Positions 14,266 to 21,129 of a DNA stretch of 21,129 bases are shown here, piece after piece. Source of the DNA: Dehalococcoidia bacterium. GTDB lineage: Bacteria; Chloroflexota; Dehalococcoidia; SZUA-161. The notes under the pieces were generated by a model. That model was given only the letters and a program-made list of their open reading frames with translations, was not told the DNA's origin and did no database searches. The stretch spans positions 1 through 21,129 of the forward strand of contig JACUUS010000018.1 in the NCBI GenBank assembly GCA_014859215.1. The letters run 5' to 3'. The position numbers were made by a program, and so were the translations under genes. The stretch's first letter is position 1; every line of letters starts with the position of its first letter.

Positions 14266-15396
14266 ATGAGCAGTAAAAGAGGATGGTTTTCCCGGGCGTT
14301 AGTCGTCCTCGTTGCTGCCGCTGTTCTGGCGGGTTTCCTTGCCGCCGGCCCGGTCGCACAGGCGGCTCCTTCCGTGCGCCTTTCACCTGCCTCAGGGCCG
14401 ATAGGCACGCAGGTCTCTATCTCGATTTCAGGTATGGTCCCCGGATCGGTTATCGCTGCCGGCGATCTTACCTTTGGCGGCAAGCCCTGGAATACGAGCG
14501 CTATCCCGGTAGATTCTTCGGGAAGCATGTGTTGTATTACCCTGACGGTGCCGGCGGCTTCACCTGGAACGCAGTGGGTGGTGGCGAAGGCGGGCGGGGT
14601 CACCGCATTTGCAGGCTTTTCCATCACCAGGCCTACCTTGAGCATATCGCCCACTTCAGGATATAAAGGCGAAACGGTTTGGGTGACCGGTGGGAACTGG
14701 CCTTTGCGTACACCCGGCGCGGTGACCATAACGTTCAACGGCGCTCCGATCAAACCAGTTACGCCGAATGCCGCGGGCGGCTTTTCAATTGACATAACTG
14801 TCCCGGCAACCGCCACGGCCACGAGTACGATAGGAGCCACCGATGTTCTCGGCAATGCAGCACTGAATCGCAATTTCACCCTGAAGCCTGCGGAACTGGT
14901 GATCTCACCGACCAGCGCAAAGCCTGGAACAGCGGTCAGTGTTACAGGCAAGGGCTTCTCGCCTCTGTCTCCGGTGGAAGAGGTGCAGGTAGGCGAGACT
15001 CGAATGCCGATACCCGGGCTTATCACAGATTCTACAGGGGCATTTTCGACCTCGTTCACGGTGCCTGCCGTCTCCGCCAGCGCGGTTCTCGTCTCGGCGA
15101 CAGTAGCAGGATTCAGTCGCACTACTTATCTCATTATTGTTCAGTCGCCGGTGTGGATTCCGCTCCAGGGTTCCCCTTCATACCCCATTGAAGACTGCCT
15201 GGCTCCGATAATGGAGAAGCTGGTCCGGGTATGGAGCTATCACGCCGGAGAATGGCAAATGTTCGATCCCAAAGACAGGCTTGGCAGCAGGCTCACCGGG
15301 ATGGTTGATGGTCGTGCGTACTGGGTGCTGGTCAGTGAGGACTGCCACCTCATCTTCCGGCCTCTAAAGGCGGGATGGAACAACATCGGCTGGTGA
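14266..15396 (+). CDS. Secreted protein with three IPT/TIG-like repeats
   Basis: This 376-residue exported protein has no recognised enzyme domain. A Sec signal peptide (basic MSSKRGWFSR, then a hydrophobic core, probable cut after AQA near residue 33) is followed by three immunoglobulin-like repeats. Their openings are VRLSPASGPIGTQVSISISG (about 37), LSISPTSGYKGETVWVTGGN (about 120) and LVISPTSAKPGTAVSVTGKG (about 208); each ends with a TVPA/TVPAxS strand. The C-terminal 80 residues (from VWIPLQG) end in LKAGWNNIGW. This resembles the terminal module of some anaerobe surface proteins that reads as a Trp-rich stretch ending in GWNLIGW. No transmembrane anchor, LPXTG or SLH motif is visible. 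The CC pair in repeat 1 is unusual for an exported beta domain. The gene is monocistronic by layout, with a weak AGGAATGAGAA site ahead. Confidence 0.75.
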   Translation: MSSKRGWFSRALVVLVAAAVLAGFLAAGPVAQAAPSVRLSPASGPIGTQVSISISGMVPGSVIAAGDLTFGGKPWNTSAIPVDSSGSMCCITLTVPAASPGTQWVVAKAGGVTAFAGFSITRPTLSISPTSGYKGETVWVTGGNWPLRTPGAVTITFNGAPIKPVTPNAAGGFSIDITVPATATATSTIGATDVLGNAALNRNFTLKPAELVISPTSAKPGTAVSVTGKGFSPLSPVEEVQVGETRMPIPGLITDSTGAFSTSFTVPAVSASAVLVSATVAGFSRTTYLIIVQSPVWIPLQGSPSYPIEDCLAPIMEKLVRVWSYHAGEWQMFDPKDRLGSRLTGMVDGRAYWVLVSEDCHLIFRPLKAGWNNIGW

Positions 15397-15420
15397 GAGG
15401 CGGGTGCCGGTGTTCCTCGT

Positions 15421-16635
15421 TCAAGCCTCCCTCAAGTACCTGTACACCTCGCTGAAGGCGGGCCTCTTCCCATACATGAAGTAGAATACCCGTAGCATCT
15501 TTGCGGCTATCCACATGGTTAGAAGGACTGATCCGACCAGGACCAAAAGGCTCACAGCGATTTCCCATCCCGCCATCGCCTGTCCGGAGACTCTCATGAT
15601 GGAGGTTACCGGTGAAGTGATCGGGATGAACGTGAGAACCCTTGCCACGACGCCGTCAGGACTGCTCATGATTACGGAGCTGAGCCAGATCGGCAGGACT
15701 GCGGGCAGCGTGAAAAGAGTGGACCATCCCTGGCCTTCGCGCGGAGTGGCGAAAAGAGAACCCACGCCGGCATAGAGCGCGCCGAAAAGCAGGAAGCCAA
15801 GTACGAAGTAGATGATGCCCCATGCGAGCACCGGCAGCGGGACAGACAGCTGGCTGAGTCCGGGCACGTTCAGCGACAGGGTCTTGATTAGAAACCAGGC
15901 CGTCATCAGCCACACCGTAATCTGCACGAGCCCCGCCGCGCCCAGGCCGATCACCTTGCCGGCCAGGAGTTGCCCGGAGGTAACCGAAGACAGCAATATC
16001 TCGATTACCCTGTTCTCTTTCTCCTCGGCCACGCTCTGAAAGAGATAACCCGAGGACATGAAGAGTGCGAATACGAATAGAAGTGCGAATACCATGGGCA
16101 CCATGAAGCGATTGAGTTCATCCTGTACGGGAATAATTTCCCCGTTCTCGTCCAGCCGGATGGACTCCAGTGAAACAAGCGCCTTGACCCTTTCGAGAAC
16201 GGCGGGGTCCACGTCTCCGGCAAGCAGGTTTGACAACAGGAAGTGCTCAATAGCCTGTCTGGTCGGATACGGGGCTTGAACATCCTTCGTGGTGGTGTAC
16301 CTGACAATCGCGCCGGTATCCAGATAGTCCGCGGGGATCACGAAGTAGTCCCTGACTTCTCCCGACAAAAGGGCTTCCCTGGCGACTGTCTCGTCCGGGT
16401 ACTGGACGAGAACGACCCCTTCCTGCGCCGTGAACTCGCGGAAAATGCCTGTCCCGTCCACGTACCCCAGCTCGACCACGACGGGTTCTACAGGTCCATG
16501 TCGGCCCTGGATACTCTCGTACACTGTGTACCCGAGAATAGCCAGCAGCGGCACCGCCAGTGTAAGCAGTATGAAGGGCTTATTCTTCATCATCCGGCGG
16601 AATTCGTGCCTGATCACCGTAAGCGTCTTCTTCAA
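15421..16635 (-). CDS. ABC-2 type exporter permease (NatB-like)
   Basis: This membrane subunit of an ABC-2 exporter has 404 residues. The first span (about 21-41) follows a basic N-terminus (VIRHEFRRMMKNKPF). A large extracytoplasmic domain of about 140 residues comes next, then a cluster of about five further spans in the C-terminal half. SVAEEKENRVIEILLSSVTSGQLLAGKVIGLG is the conserved cytoplasmic coupling segment of NatB/YhaP-type permeases. The start is TTG at 16635, overlapping the natA-type stop by 4 bp (TTGA), so coupled translation is expected. NatAB of Bacillus exports sodium, but most relatives have unknown cargo, so no substrate is assigned. Confidence 0.9.
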   Translation of the reverse strand: MKKTLTVIRHEFRRMMKNKPFILLTLAVPLLAILGYTVYESIQGRHGPVEPVVVELGYVDGTGIFREFTAQEGVVLVQYPDETVAREALLSGEVRDYFVIPADYLDTGAIVRYTTTKDVQAPYPTRQAIEHFLLSNLLAGDVDPAVLERVKALVSLESIRLDENGEIIPVQDELNRFMVPMVFALLFVFALFMSSGYLFQSVAEEKENRVIEILLSSVTSGQLLAGKVIGLGAAGLVQITVWLMTAWFLIKTLSLNVPGLSQLSVPLPVLAWGIIYFVLGFLLFGALYAGVGSLFATPREGQGWSTLFTLPAVLPIWLSSVIMSSPDGVVARVLTFIPITSPVTSIMRVSGQAMAGWEIAVSLLVLVGSVLLTMWIAAKMLRVFYFMYGKRPAFSEVYRYLREA

Positions 16636-17579
16636 CGGCCTTCCCTCACCACCTGGAGAAAGATTTCATGAAGTGATGGAGATGAGACCTCGAAACGGCG
16701 TACATCGATATTCTGCCTGACCAGAGCCGCGAGCACTTGCGAGGATGAGGTCCCCTCATTCATCAGCAACTCCATGTATTTTCCGTGGTCTCTTCTGCCT
16801 GCTATGCCTGGCAGGTGCTCGGGGATGCGATCGCATTCGAGGAGAATGGAGTTGCTCCTGTACCGGGATTTGATCTCCAGCAAGCTCCCGTACAGTACCG
16901 CCTTTCCTTTGTTGATCATCAGGAACCGGTCGCACAGCTCCTCCACCTGGTTCATGATGTGAGTGCTGAGAATAACGGACCTTCCCTGCTGCCTGTATTC
17001 AAGTATCAATTCCTTAAGGAGTTCGGTATTGACAGGGTCAAGCCCTGAGAACGGCTCGTCCAGGATAATAAGATCGGGTTCGTGCAGGATTGTGGAAACA
17101 AACTGGATTATCTGGCCCATTCCCCTGCTCAGCTCCTCTATTCTCTTCTGTTTATGCTCAAGCATGTTCACGCGGTCAAGCAGCTCTTCGGCCCTGGCCG
17201 CTGCTTTGCCGCGCTTCACCCCCTTCAGGGCCGATAAATAGAACAGCGCTTCCATGACAGTCGTACGCCGGTAGAGACCTCGCTCTTCCGGCAGGTACCC
17301 GAGGCGGTTCTTTGTGTCATCGTTGAGCGGCTTGCCCAGAATGAGGACCTGTCCGGAATCCGGCCTGATAATATCCATGAGCATCCTGATTACAGTTGTC
17401 TTGCCTGCCCCGTTGGGTCCGACCATTCCGAAGATCTCGCCCCGCTCGACATGAAAGGATACGTCATCGACCGCTTTCTGGGTTCTGAAGACCTTGCTAA
17501 CGTGGGAGACTTCGACGGCATCCATTGAGACGGATTCCTGTCCTTCGACTCTGGCTGTTGAGACGTCAACTGCTTTCAT
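16632..17579 (-). CDS. ABC-2 type exporter ATP-binding protein (NatA-like)
   Basis: This is the ATPase partner of the preceding permease: 315 residues from ATG 17579, or 297 from ATG 17525. Walker A GPNGAGKTT (about 54-62), an atypical signature LSRGMGQIIQF (about 149-159), Walker B LIILDEPFSGLD (about 169-180) and the H-loop STHIMNQVEEL are present. The C-terminal region ending in SPSLHEIFLQVV is the NatA-type extension. The longer start is preferred because GGAGAG lies upstream, but the first 18 residues are not typical of the family and the shorter form begins the usual way (MDAVEVSHVSKVF). The longer start overlaps the DUF166-like gene by 14 bp, indicating an operon. Confidence 0.93.
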   Translation of the reverse strand: MKAVDVSTARVEGQESVSMDAVEVSHVSKVFRTQKAVDDVSFHVERGEIFGMVGPNGAGKTTVIRMLMDIIRPDSGQVLILGKPLNDDTKNRLGYLPEERGLYRRTTVMEALFYLSALKGVKRGKAAARAEELLDRVNMLEHKQKRIEELSRGMGQIIQFVSTILHEPDLIILDEPFSGLDPVNTELLKELILEYRQQGRSVILSTHIMNQVEELCDRFLMINKGKAVLYGSLLEIKSRYRSNSILLECDRIPEHLPGIAGRRDHGKYMELLMNEGTSSSQVLAALVRQNIDVRRFEVSSPSLHEIFLQVVREGR

Positions 17580-18354
17580 CGCTGCTCTCCACGTATTCAG
17601 CTGTTGTCTGGTATGAAGCTGGAGTCTTGAACGGCTTGACCTGCTCGCCGACTTCCTCGTTCATGATATACCCGCTTACGTGCATTAACGTATCGAAAAG
17701 CCTGTCGTCGATCTGCTCCTGGTTCATGGAGCAAAGGCAGGGATAGTGGTGGAGGATAAGACCGGCTTTTGTGTCAGCCTCATCGGCTGAAAGACCCACA
17801 AGCTGCCGGGCGGAGTGTACAACCGATCCGCACGCGGAGTCTCTCAGAACCTCGACCTGCTCGATCTTTTTGGTGGCGGGATTCACGGCGATGCGAAGTT
17901 TTGGCCTGCCGAAACGCCGCGCGAAATCCGAGAGTACGGGATCTTCATATGATTGCGCGCTTCTCCTGTAGCCGTACGTTGTCTCCGTGAGGCTGCAGAA
18001 TGGCTTGGGGAACACGATGGTAACGCCCTTCGCGGACAACTCCCGCTTGAGCTGGTTCGCCAGGCCCGGGGGGAGCCAGGCGCTGTTATCGATAGGAGCT
18101 ATCACGGAGCGTGCCCCGGTGCGTTCAACCAGGTCGGGGATTAGCTGCGCTGCTCCCGGCGATTCCCCGGCGGAGATAACCAGGTCTGCCGCCGGGATGC
18201 CGGCGGGCAGGAACTCGTCGGGGTCGTCTACAAGGGCGGGCAGGGCCCTGGGAAGGGAGATTTCATGGATGGACCATTCCGGCGGGGAGGATTGACGTAT
18301 ATTGCGGGCTATTCTTTCTCCGTAAGGTCCCTGCGTCGCGATCAGAATGCGCAT
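17566..18354 (-). CDS. DUF166-like protein
   Basis: This 262-residue soluble protein of unknown function fits the DUF166 family, best known from archaea, as I recall it: an N-terminal segment MRILIATQGPYGERIARNI, then IAPIDNSAWLPPGL, VFPKPFCSL, FGRPKLRI, DSACGSVVHSA and HHYPCLCSM. Four Cys (120, 175, 206, 208) sit in the conserved-looking motifs, and His 202/203 adjoin two of them, so a metal or iron-sulfur site is possible. It overlaps the exporter ATPase gene by 14 bp and is the first gene of that transcription unit, with an extended -10 promoter ahead. Family recognition is from memory; the link to the exporter is positional. Confidence 0.65.
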   Translation of the reverse strand: MRILIATQGPYGERIARNIRQSSPPEWSIHEISLPRALPALVDDPDEFLPAGIPAADLVISAGESPGAAQLIPDLVERTGARSVIAPIDNSAWLPPGLANQLKRELSAKGVTIVFPKPFCSLTETTYGYRRSAQSYEDPVLSDFARRFGRPKLRIAVNPATKKIEQVEVLRDSACGSVVHSARQLVGLSADEADTKAGLILHHYPCLCSMNQEQIDDRLFDTLMHVSGYIMNEEVGEQVKPFKTPASYQTTAEYVESSDESS

Positions 18355-18407
18355 AGTTGCTGCCGTTGTGCCGGAGCGTGTCAGGTAATCCGGCCCGCCT
18401 CGCCTGT

Positions 18408-18416
18408 ATTATAACA
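18408..18416 (-). promoter_or_regulatory. Extended -10 promoter of the DUF166-exporter operon
   Basis: On the minus strand, TGTTATAAT gives a perfect -10 hexamer with the TGn extension. No good -35 lies at the right distance, as is common for extended -10 promoters. Expected start is near 18401, about 47 nt before the ATG. Confidence 0.55.
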
Positions 18417-18486
18417 CGAGGAGCTTCAAGAACGTGGAACAGGCGGCACGGACCTTATACGTAGCCTGGCTTTGGGGGGAACGGAG

Positions 18487-20706
18487 CTAGACTTCCTGGA
18501 GCTGCGCCTTCTCCACTTCGACCAGCGCGGTATTCGTGCAGCAGGCGCCGCCGGGCGAGTATGCGTCCTTCGTGAGTACGTTTGCGCAGCCGCCCCGATC
18601 AATGCCTCTTTCATCCGGGGCGTACCAGGCCCCCTGCGGTACATCGACCACGCCCGGCATGATTCTGTCGCTGACCCTGCACGGAATGACCATTTCGCCT
18701 CGATCGTTGAAAACCCGGACCGTGTCCCCGTTCATGAGCCCCCTCTTGCGGGCGTCCGCAGAGCTTATCAGGACGGTTTGGGGGAGGATCTCATTGAGCC
18801 AGGGTACGTTATGAAACTGCGAATGGGCCCTTCCCTTGAAATGCGTGGTAATGAGTTGAAGTGGGTAATTCCCCGCCAACTCGTCATTCGGACCCTCCCA
18901 TGTCTCGATATACCTGGGAATGGGAGGTATTCGGGGATCGTTCATTTCCGCTATCGACTGCGAGTAGATTTCGATCTTCCCCGAAGGAGTCGGGAACGGG
19001 TTATTTTCGGGGTCTCGTATCTGGTCTGAGAAAGCCACGTGCGGGGCTTCCTTTTCTGGCTTGTGGAGGCCCTGCTTTTTGAAAGTCTCATAATCGGAGA
19101 TATGAGGGCAACCCTGCACCATTTCGCGCAAGACTTCGTCCCCCGTTTTGTTAGTGTATTCAGGGAGTCCGAGTCTTTCGGCAAGGCCGTTACAGATTTC
19201 GAGGGACGACTTTGATTCACCCAGAGGCTCGATAATCTTGTTCTGGTATCCGTAGAACCAGGTCGAGCTCCACTGGGCTATATCGTCCCTTTCCAGGAAA
19301 GTACTGCATGGAAGCAGAATATCGGCGAACCTGGCGCCCGGGGTCATATACTGTTCGTGCATAACTATAAACTCCAGGGAGGCGGACTTCATTGCCTGCA
19401 CATGCTTGTTTACGTTCAGGTACTGGTTGGGATAGCCCGTGCTGGCAATGTAAAGGAGCTTGATGTCCGCCGGATAACCGCCGGACTTCCCTTTCAGGAT
19501 TGCGTCGGCGATTTGTGAGACATGCAGACTGCCCAGACCCCACGGCCATGACCTGCGCAAGGGCAGCATATCCGCGGGAGGCGGGGCTGCGGCTTCAATC
19601 GGGTTGGTCAGCATCTCGGGGACGCCCATCACCATGAAGGGGAAAGGAAGCAGGCCGGCAGGCCAGGAACGCTGGGCAGCGCTTCCGCCCGGTATACCGA
19701 TATTTCCCGTTATGGCGGAGAGTGCTATTGCGGCCCGGTGATACTGCTCGCCTCCGGCGGAGCGCCCGGGGCCGATTCCGGCGATGAGCGCGGCGGGCCT
19801 GCTCAAAGCATATTCTACGGCAAGCTCGCGAATGACCCTGGCCGGCACCCCGGTTATGGGTTCCGCCCAGGCAGGCGTCTTGGGAATACCATCTTCTTCT
19901 CCGAGAACATAATTCCGGAACGCCTCGAAGCCGTGAGTGTACCTGTCGAGGTACGCCTTCCTCTCCATGCCTCCGGAAATTATCACGTACGCCATGGCGA
20001 TCAACATGGCGGCATCCGTACCCGGACGGATCGGTACCCACTGGTGAGCAAACGCGGCTGTGGTATCAGTAAGCCTGGGATCGACAGAAATTATCCTGCA
20101 TCCTTTTTCTTTTGCCTGCGCCAGCCACCAGGTAGTGTTTGTATCCTGGACGGTCGTTGCGGGATCCCAACCCCACATGATTATCATCCGTGAGTTCACA
20201 AAATCATCACGTGAACTCTGCGTCGACAGTGTGCCGTACGTTGTGAGCTCAGCAAAGGCTCCCCCTTCATAGGAGAAGTAACCCCAGACAGAGGTGTACC
20301 CGCCGGCCATGCACATCAGCCGGTCGACTACCATAGCCCCGGTATGAAGAAAGTTCATGTCGCCTACCGAGGTCTTGAGCAGGATGGAGCGTGGACCGTA
20401 GTCATCTCTCACCCTCTTTATCTCCGCCGCCACCTTATCCAGGGCCTCGTCCCAGGTAATTCTCTCGAACCTGCCTTCACCACGCTCGCCCTTCCTCTTG
20501 AGGGGATAGAGGAGCCTGTCGGGATGGTAGACTCTCTGCCGGTACGACCTTCCTTTGAGGCAGGCCCTGGCCTGGGGTTCCTCGCTGTCGTCTGTCTCTA
20601 TCCTGGTGATGACTCCGTCCCTTACATAGACCTTGAGGCCGCAGGCTCCGCCGCAGTGGCTGCAGCAGGTCGTCATGATTGCCTGTTCCTTCGAGATGCT
20701 GTTCAC
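18487..20706 (-). CDS. Molybdopterin (bis-PGD) oxidoreductase catalytic subunit, DMSO-reductase family
   Basis: This 739-residue catalytic subunit binds a bis-pyranopterin Mo or W cofactor and one [4Fe-4S] cluster. The cluster site near the N-terminus is CSHCGGAC (Cys 15, 18, 22) plus Cys 49, followed by the Lys in CLKG. The Mo-ligand region GYFSYEGGA aligns best with the YSxGA motif of DMSO/TMAO reductases, making Ser 145 the probable metal ligand. Further family features are NSRMIIMWGWDP, GGSAAQRSW and the C-terminal dinucleotide-binding domain (RKRGLMNGDTVRVFNDRG). There is no Tat signal, so the protein should be cytoplasmic. GTG at 20706 is chosen because AGAGGTGA lies ahead; GTG 20757 and an ATG at residue 11 are alternatives. 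No ferredoxin-type or membrane-anchor subunit adjoins it, so substrate and electron partner are unknown. Confidence 0.9.
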   Translation of the reverse strand: MNSISKEQAIMTTCCSHCGGACGLKVYVRDGVITRIETDDSEEPQARACLKGRSYRQRVYHPDRLLYPLKRKGERGEGRFERITWDEALDKVAAEIKRVRDDYGPRSILLKTSVGDMNFLHTGAMVVDRLMCMAGGYTSVWGYFSYEGGAFAELTTYGTLSTQSSRDDFVNSRMIIMWGWDPATTVQDTNTTWWLAQAKEKGCRIISVDPRLTDTTAAFAHQWVPIRPGTDAAMLIAMAYVIISGGMERKAYLDRYTHGFEAFRNYVLGEEDGIPKTPAWAEPITGVPARVIRELAVEYALSRPAALIAGIGPGRSAGGEQYHRAAIALSAITGNIGIPGGSAAQRSWPAGLLPFPFMVMGVPEMLTNPIEAAAPPPADMLPLRRSWPWGLGSLHVSQIADAILKGKSGGYPADIKLLYIASTGYPNQYLNVNKHVQAMKSASLEFIVMHEQYMTPGARFADILLPCSTFLERDDIAQWSSTWFYGYQNKIIEPLGESKSSLEICNGLAERLGLPEYTNKTGDEVLREMVQGCPHISDYETFKKQGLHKPEKEAPHVAFSDQIRDPENNPFPTPSGKIEIYSQSIAEMNDPRIPPIPRYIETWEGPNDELAGNYPLQLITTHFKGRAHSQFHNVPWLNEILPQTVLISSADARKRGLMNGDTVRVFNDRGEMVIPCRVSDRIMPGVVDVPQGAWYAPDERGIDRGGCANVLTKDAYSPGGACCTNTALVEVEKAQLQEV

Positions 20707-20816
20707 GCTTTCACCTCTGAAGTCAAGATGTTCCTCCGGCGCAAAATCAAGAAACACCTGTGCCTGTACGAATCACGAATATGCTGGAAACTCGGGGAAA
20801 AGGCCGTTCGGGGGAA

Positions 20817-20845
20817 ATAGTAGCAAGGCGGCCAGGCAATGTCAA
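20817..20845 (-). promoter_or_regulatory. Sigma-A-type promoter of the molybdopterin enzyme gene
   Basis: On the minus strand TTGACA (20845-20840, perfect), a 17-bp spacer and TACTAT (20822-20817, four of six). Expected start is near 20810, giving a leader of about 100 nt before the GTG at 20706. Confidence 0.6.
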
Positions 20846-20896
20846 AGCGCTCGAATAATCACCTTTTTTCAATCCAGTCCGCATACCGGATGCTCG

Positions 20897-20926
20897 TTGA
20901 CAAACCCCGGTTTTTCATGACAGAAT
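20897..20926 (+). promoter_or_regulatory. Possible promoter of the MgtC-family gene
   Basis: TTGACA (20897-20902, perfect), an 18-bp spacer and CAGAAT (20921-20926, four of six) give a possible start near 20933, about 32 nt before the ATG at 20965. The weak -10 and long spacer keep confidence low. Confidence 0.4.
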
Positions 20927-20964
20927 TCTCAGCAGAGCAGGCTATCGGCAGAAGAGGTAAAGGC

Positions 20965-21129
20965 ATGGAAGTCTGGGAGCTTACTCCCTGGCCCCAGGTG
21001 GATATGGTATTGAGGCTGGTCATTGCGACGATCATCGGCGGCATCATCGGCTACGAACGCGAGCGCGCGGACAAACCAGCCGGCATCCAGACTCATGTCC
21101 TTGTCTGCCTTGGGTCCGCTCTATTCACA
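20965..21129 (+). CDS. MgtC/SapB-family membrane protein (5' part, runs off the window)
   Basis: This is the first 55 codons of a gene cut by the right edge. After a short N-terminus, LRLVIATIIGGIIGYERE is the first membrane span and the family's conserved Gly-Arg/Glu motif, followed by KPAGIQTHVLVCLGSALFT, the hallmark second segment of MgtC/SapB proteins. ATG at 20965 has GAGGTAA ahead. Family members are inner-membrane proteins linked to magnesium limitation, acid stress and control of ATP synthase in some species; many non-pathogens carry them. It is divergent from the molybdopterin enzyme. The rest of the protein cannot be judged. Confidence 0.85.
   Translation, partial: MEVWELTPWPQVDMVLRLVIATIIGGIIGYERERADKPAGIQTHVLVCLGSALFT

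Noticed and set aside
14247..15122. 291-codon minus-strand frame opposite the IPT-like gene
   Set aside because: It lacks a signal, SD site or known motif, whereas the plus frame has a signal peptide and three repeats. The repetitive Val/Thr/Pro composition mirrors the plus strand.
19595..20041. Minus-strand frames inside the molybdopterin gene in another phase
   Set aside because: They are out-of-phase readings of a conserved enzyme with low-complexity Arg/Gly-rich translations.
20922..20929. 8-bp palindrome AGAATTCT over the mgtC -10 region
   Set aside because: It is short and A/T-rich and easily expected by chance in 21 kb; no second copy was noticed nearby.

Overview
The window looks like chromosomal DNA of an anaerobic bacterium, most likely a moderately GC-rich clostridial-type Bacillota (Desulfotomaculia/Peptococcia-like). 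This placement is inference. It rests on strong GGAGG ribosome sites, several TTG starts, sigma-A-type promoters at many transcription units, a ferredoxin-dependent 2-oxoacid oxidoreductase, a molybdopterin enzyme and the absence of oxygenase genes. I see no rRNA, tRNA, CRISPR array, transposase or phage gene.

Region 1 (1-2749, + strand): a PaaI-type hotdog thioesterase, a DAHP synthase (first step of the shikimate pathway) and a class I/II aminotransferase, closely spaced. Region 2 (11669 down to 2782, - strand) converges on it. It is a nine-gene run: substrate-binding lipoprotein, LivH, LivM, LivG, LivF, IorA, IorB, PaaK-type arylacetate-CoA ligase and a free-standing tandem ACT-domain protein. 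Junctions after livH are overlaps or gaps of at most 36 bp, so this is probably one operon from a promoter near 11757-11785, with an intrinsic terminator-like hairpin between livK and livH. Together the two runs make an aromatic amino acid / aryl acid module: uptake, transamination, oxidative decarboxylation of arylpyruvate to arylacyl-CoA (or the reverse), CoA ligase or thioesterase, and an ACT sensor.

Region 3 (11842-14047): a YfcE-type phosphoesterase (+), convergent and overlapping with a DUF502 membrane protein (-), then an orphan NarL/LuxR-type response regulator (-) whose receiver domain has lost key residues. The regulator is divergent from a secreted three-repeat IPT/TIG-like protein (14266-15396, +).

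Region 4 (15421-18354, - strand): a DUF166-like protein followed by an ABC-2 exporter (NatA/NatB type), translationally coupled. Region 5 (18487-20706, - strand): a solitary cytoplasmic Ser-type molybdopterin oxidoreductase with one [4Fe-4S] site and no adjacent electron-transfer subunit. The window ends with the first 55 codons of an MgtC/SapB-family gene (20965 onward, +).

No gene-free stretch exceeds 300 bp. The longest gaps hold promoters and leader hairpins, listed separately. Much of 13157-13339 shows nothing I can name.
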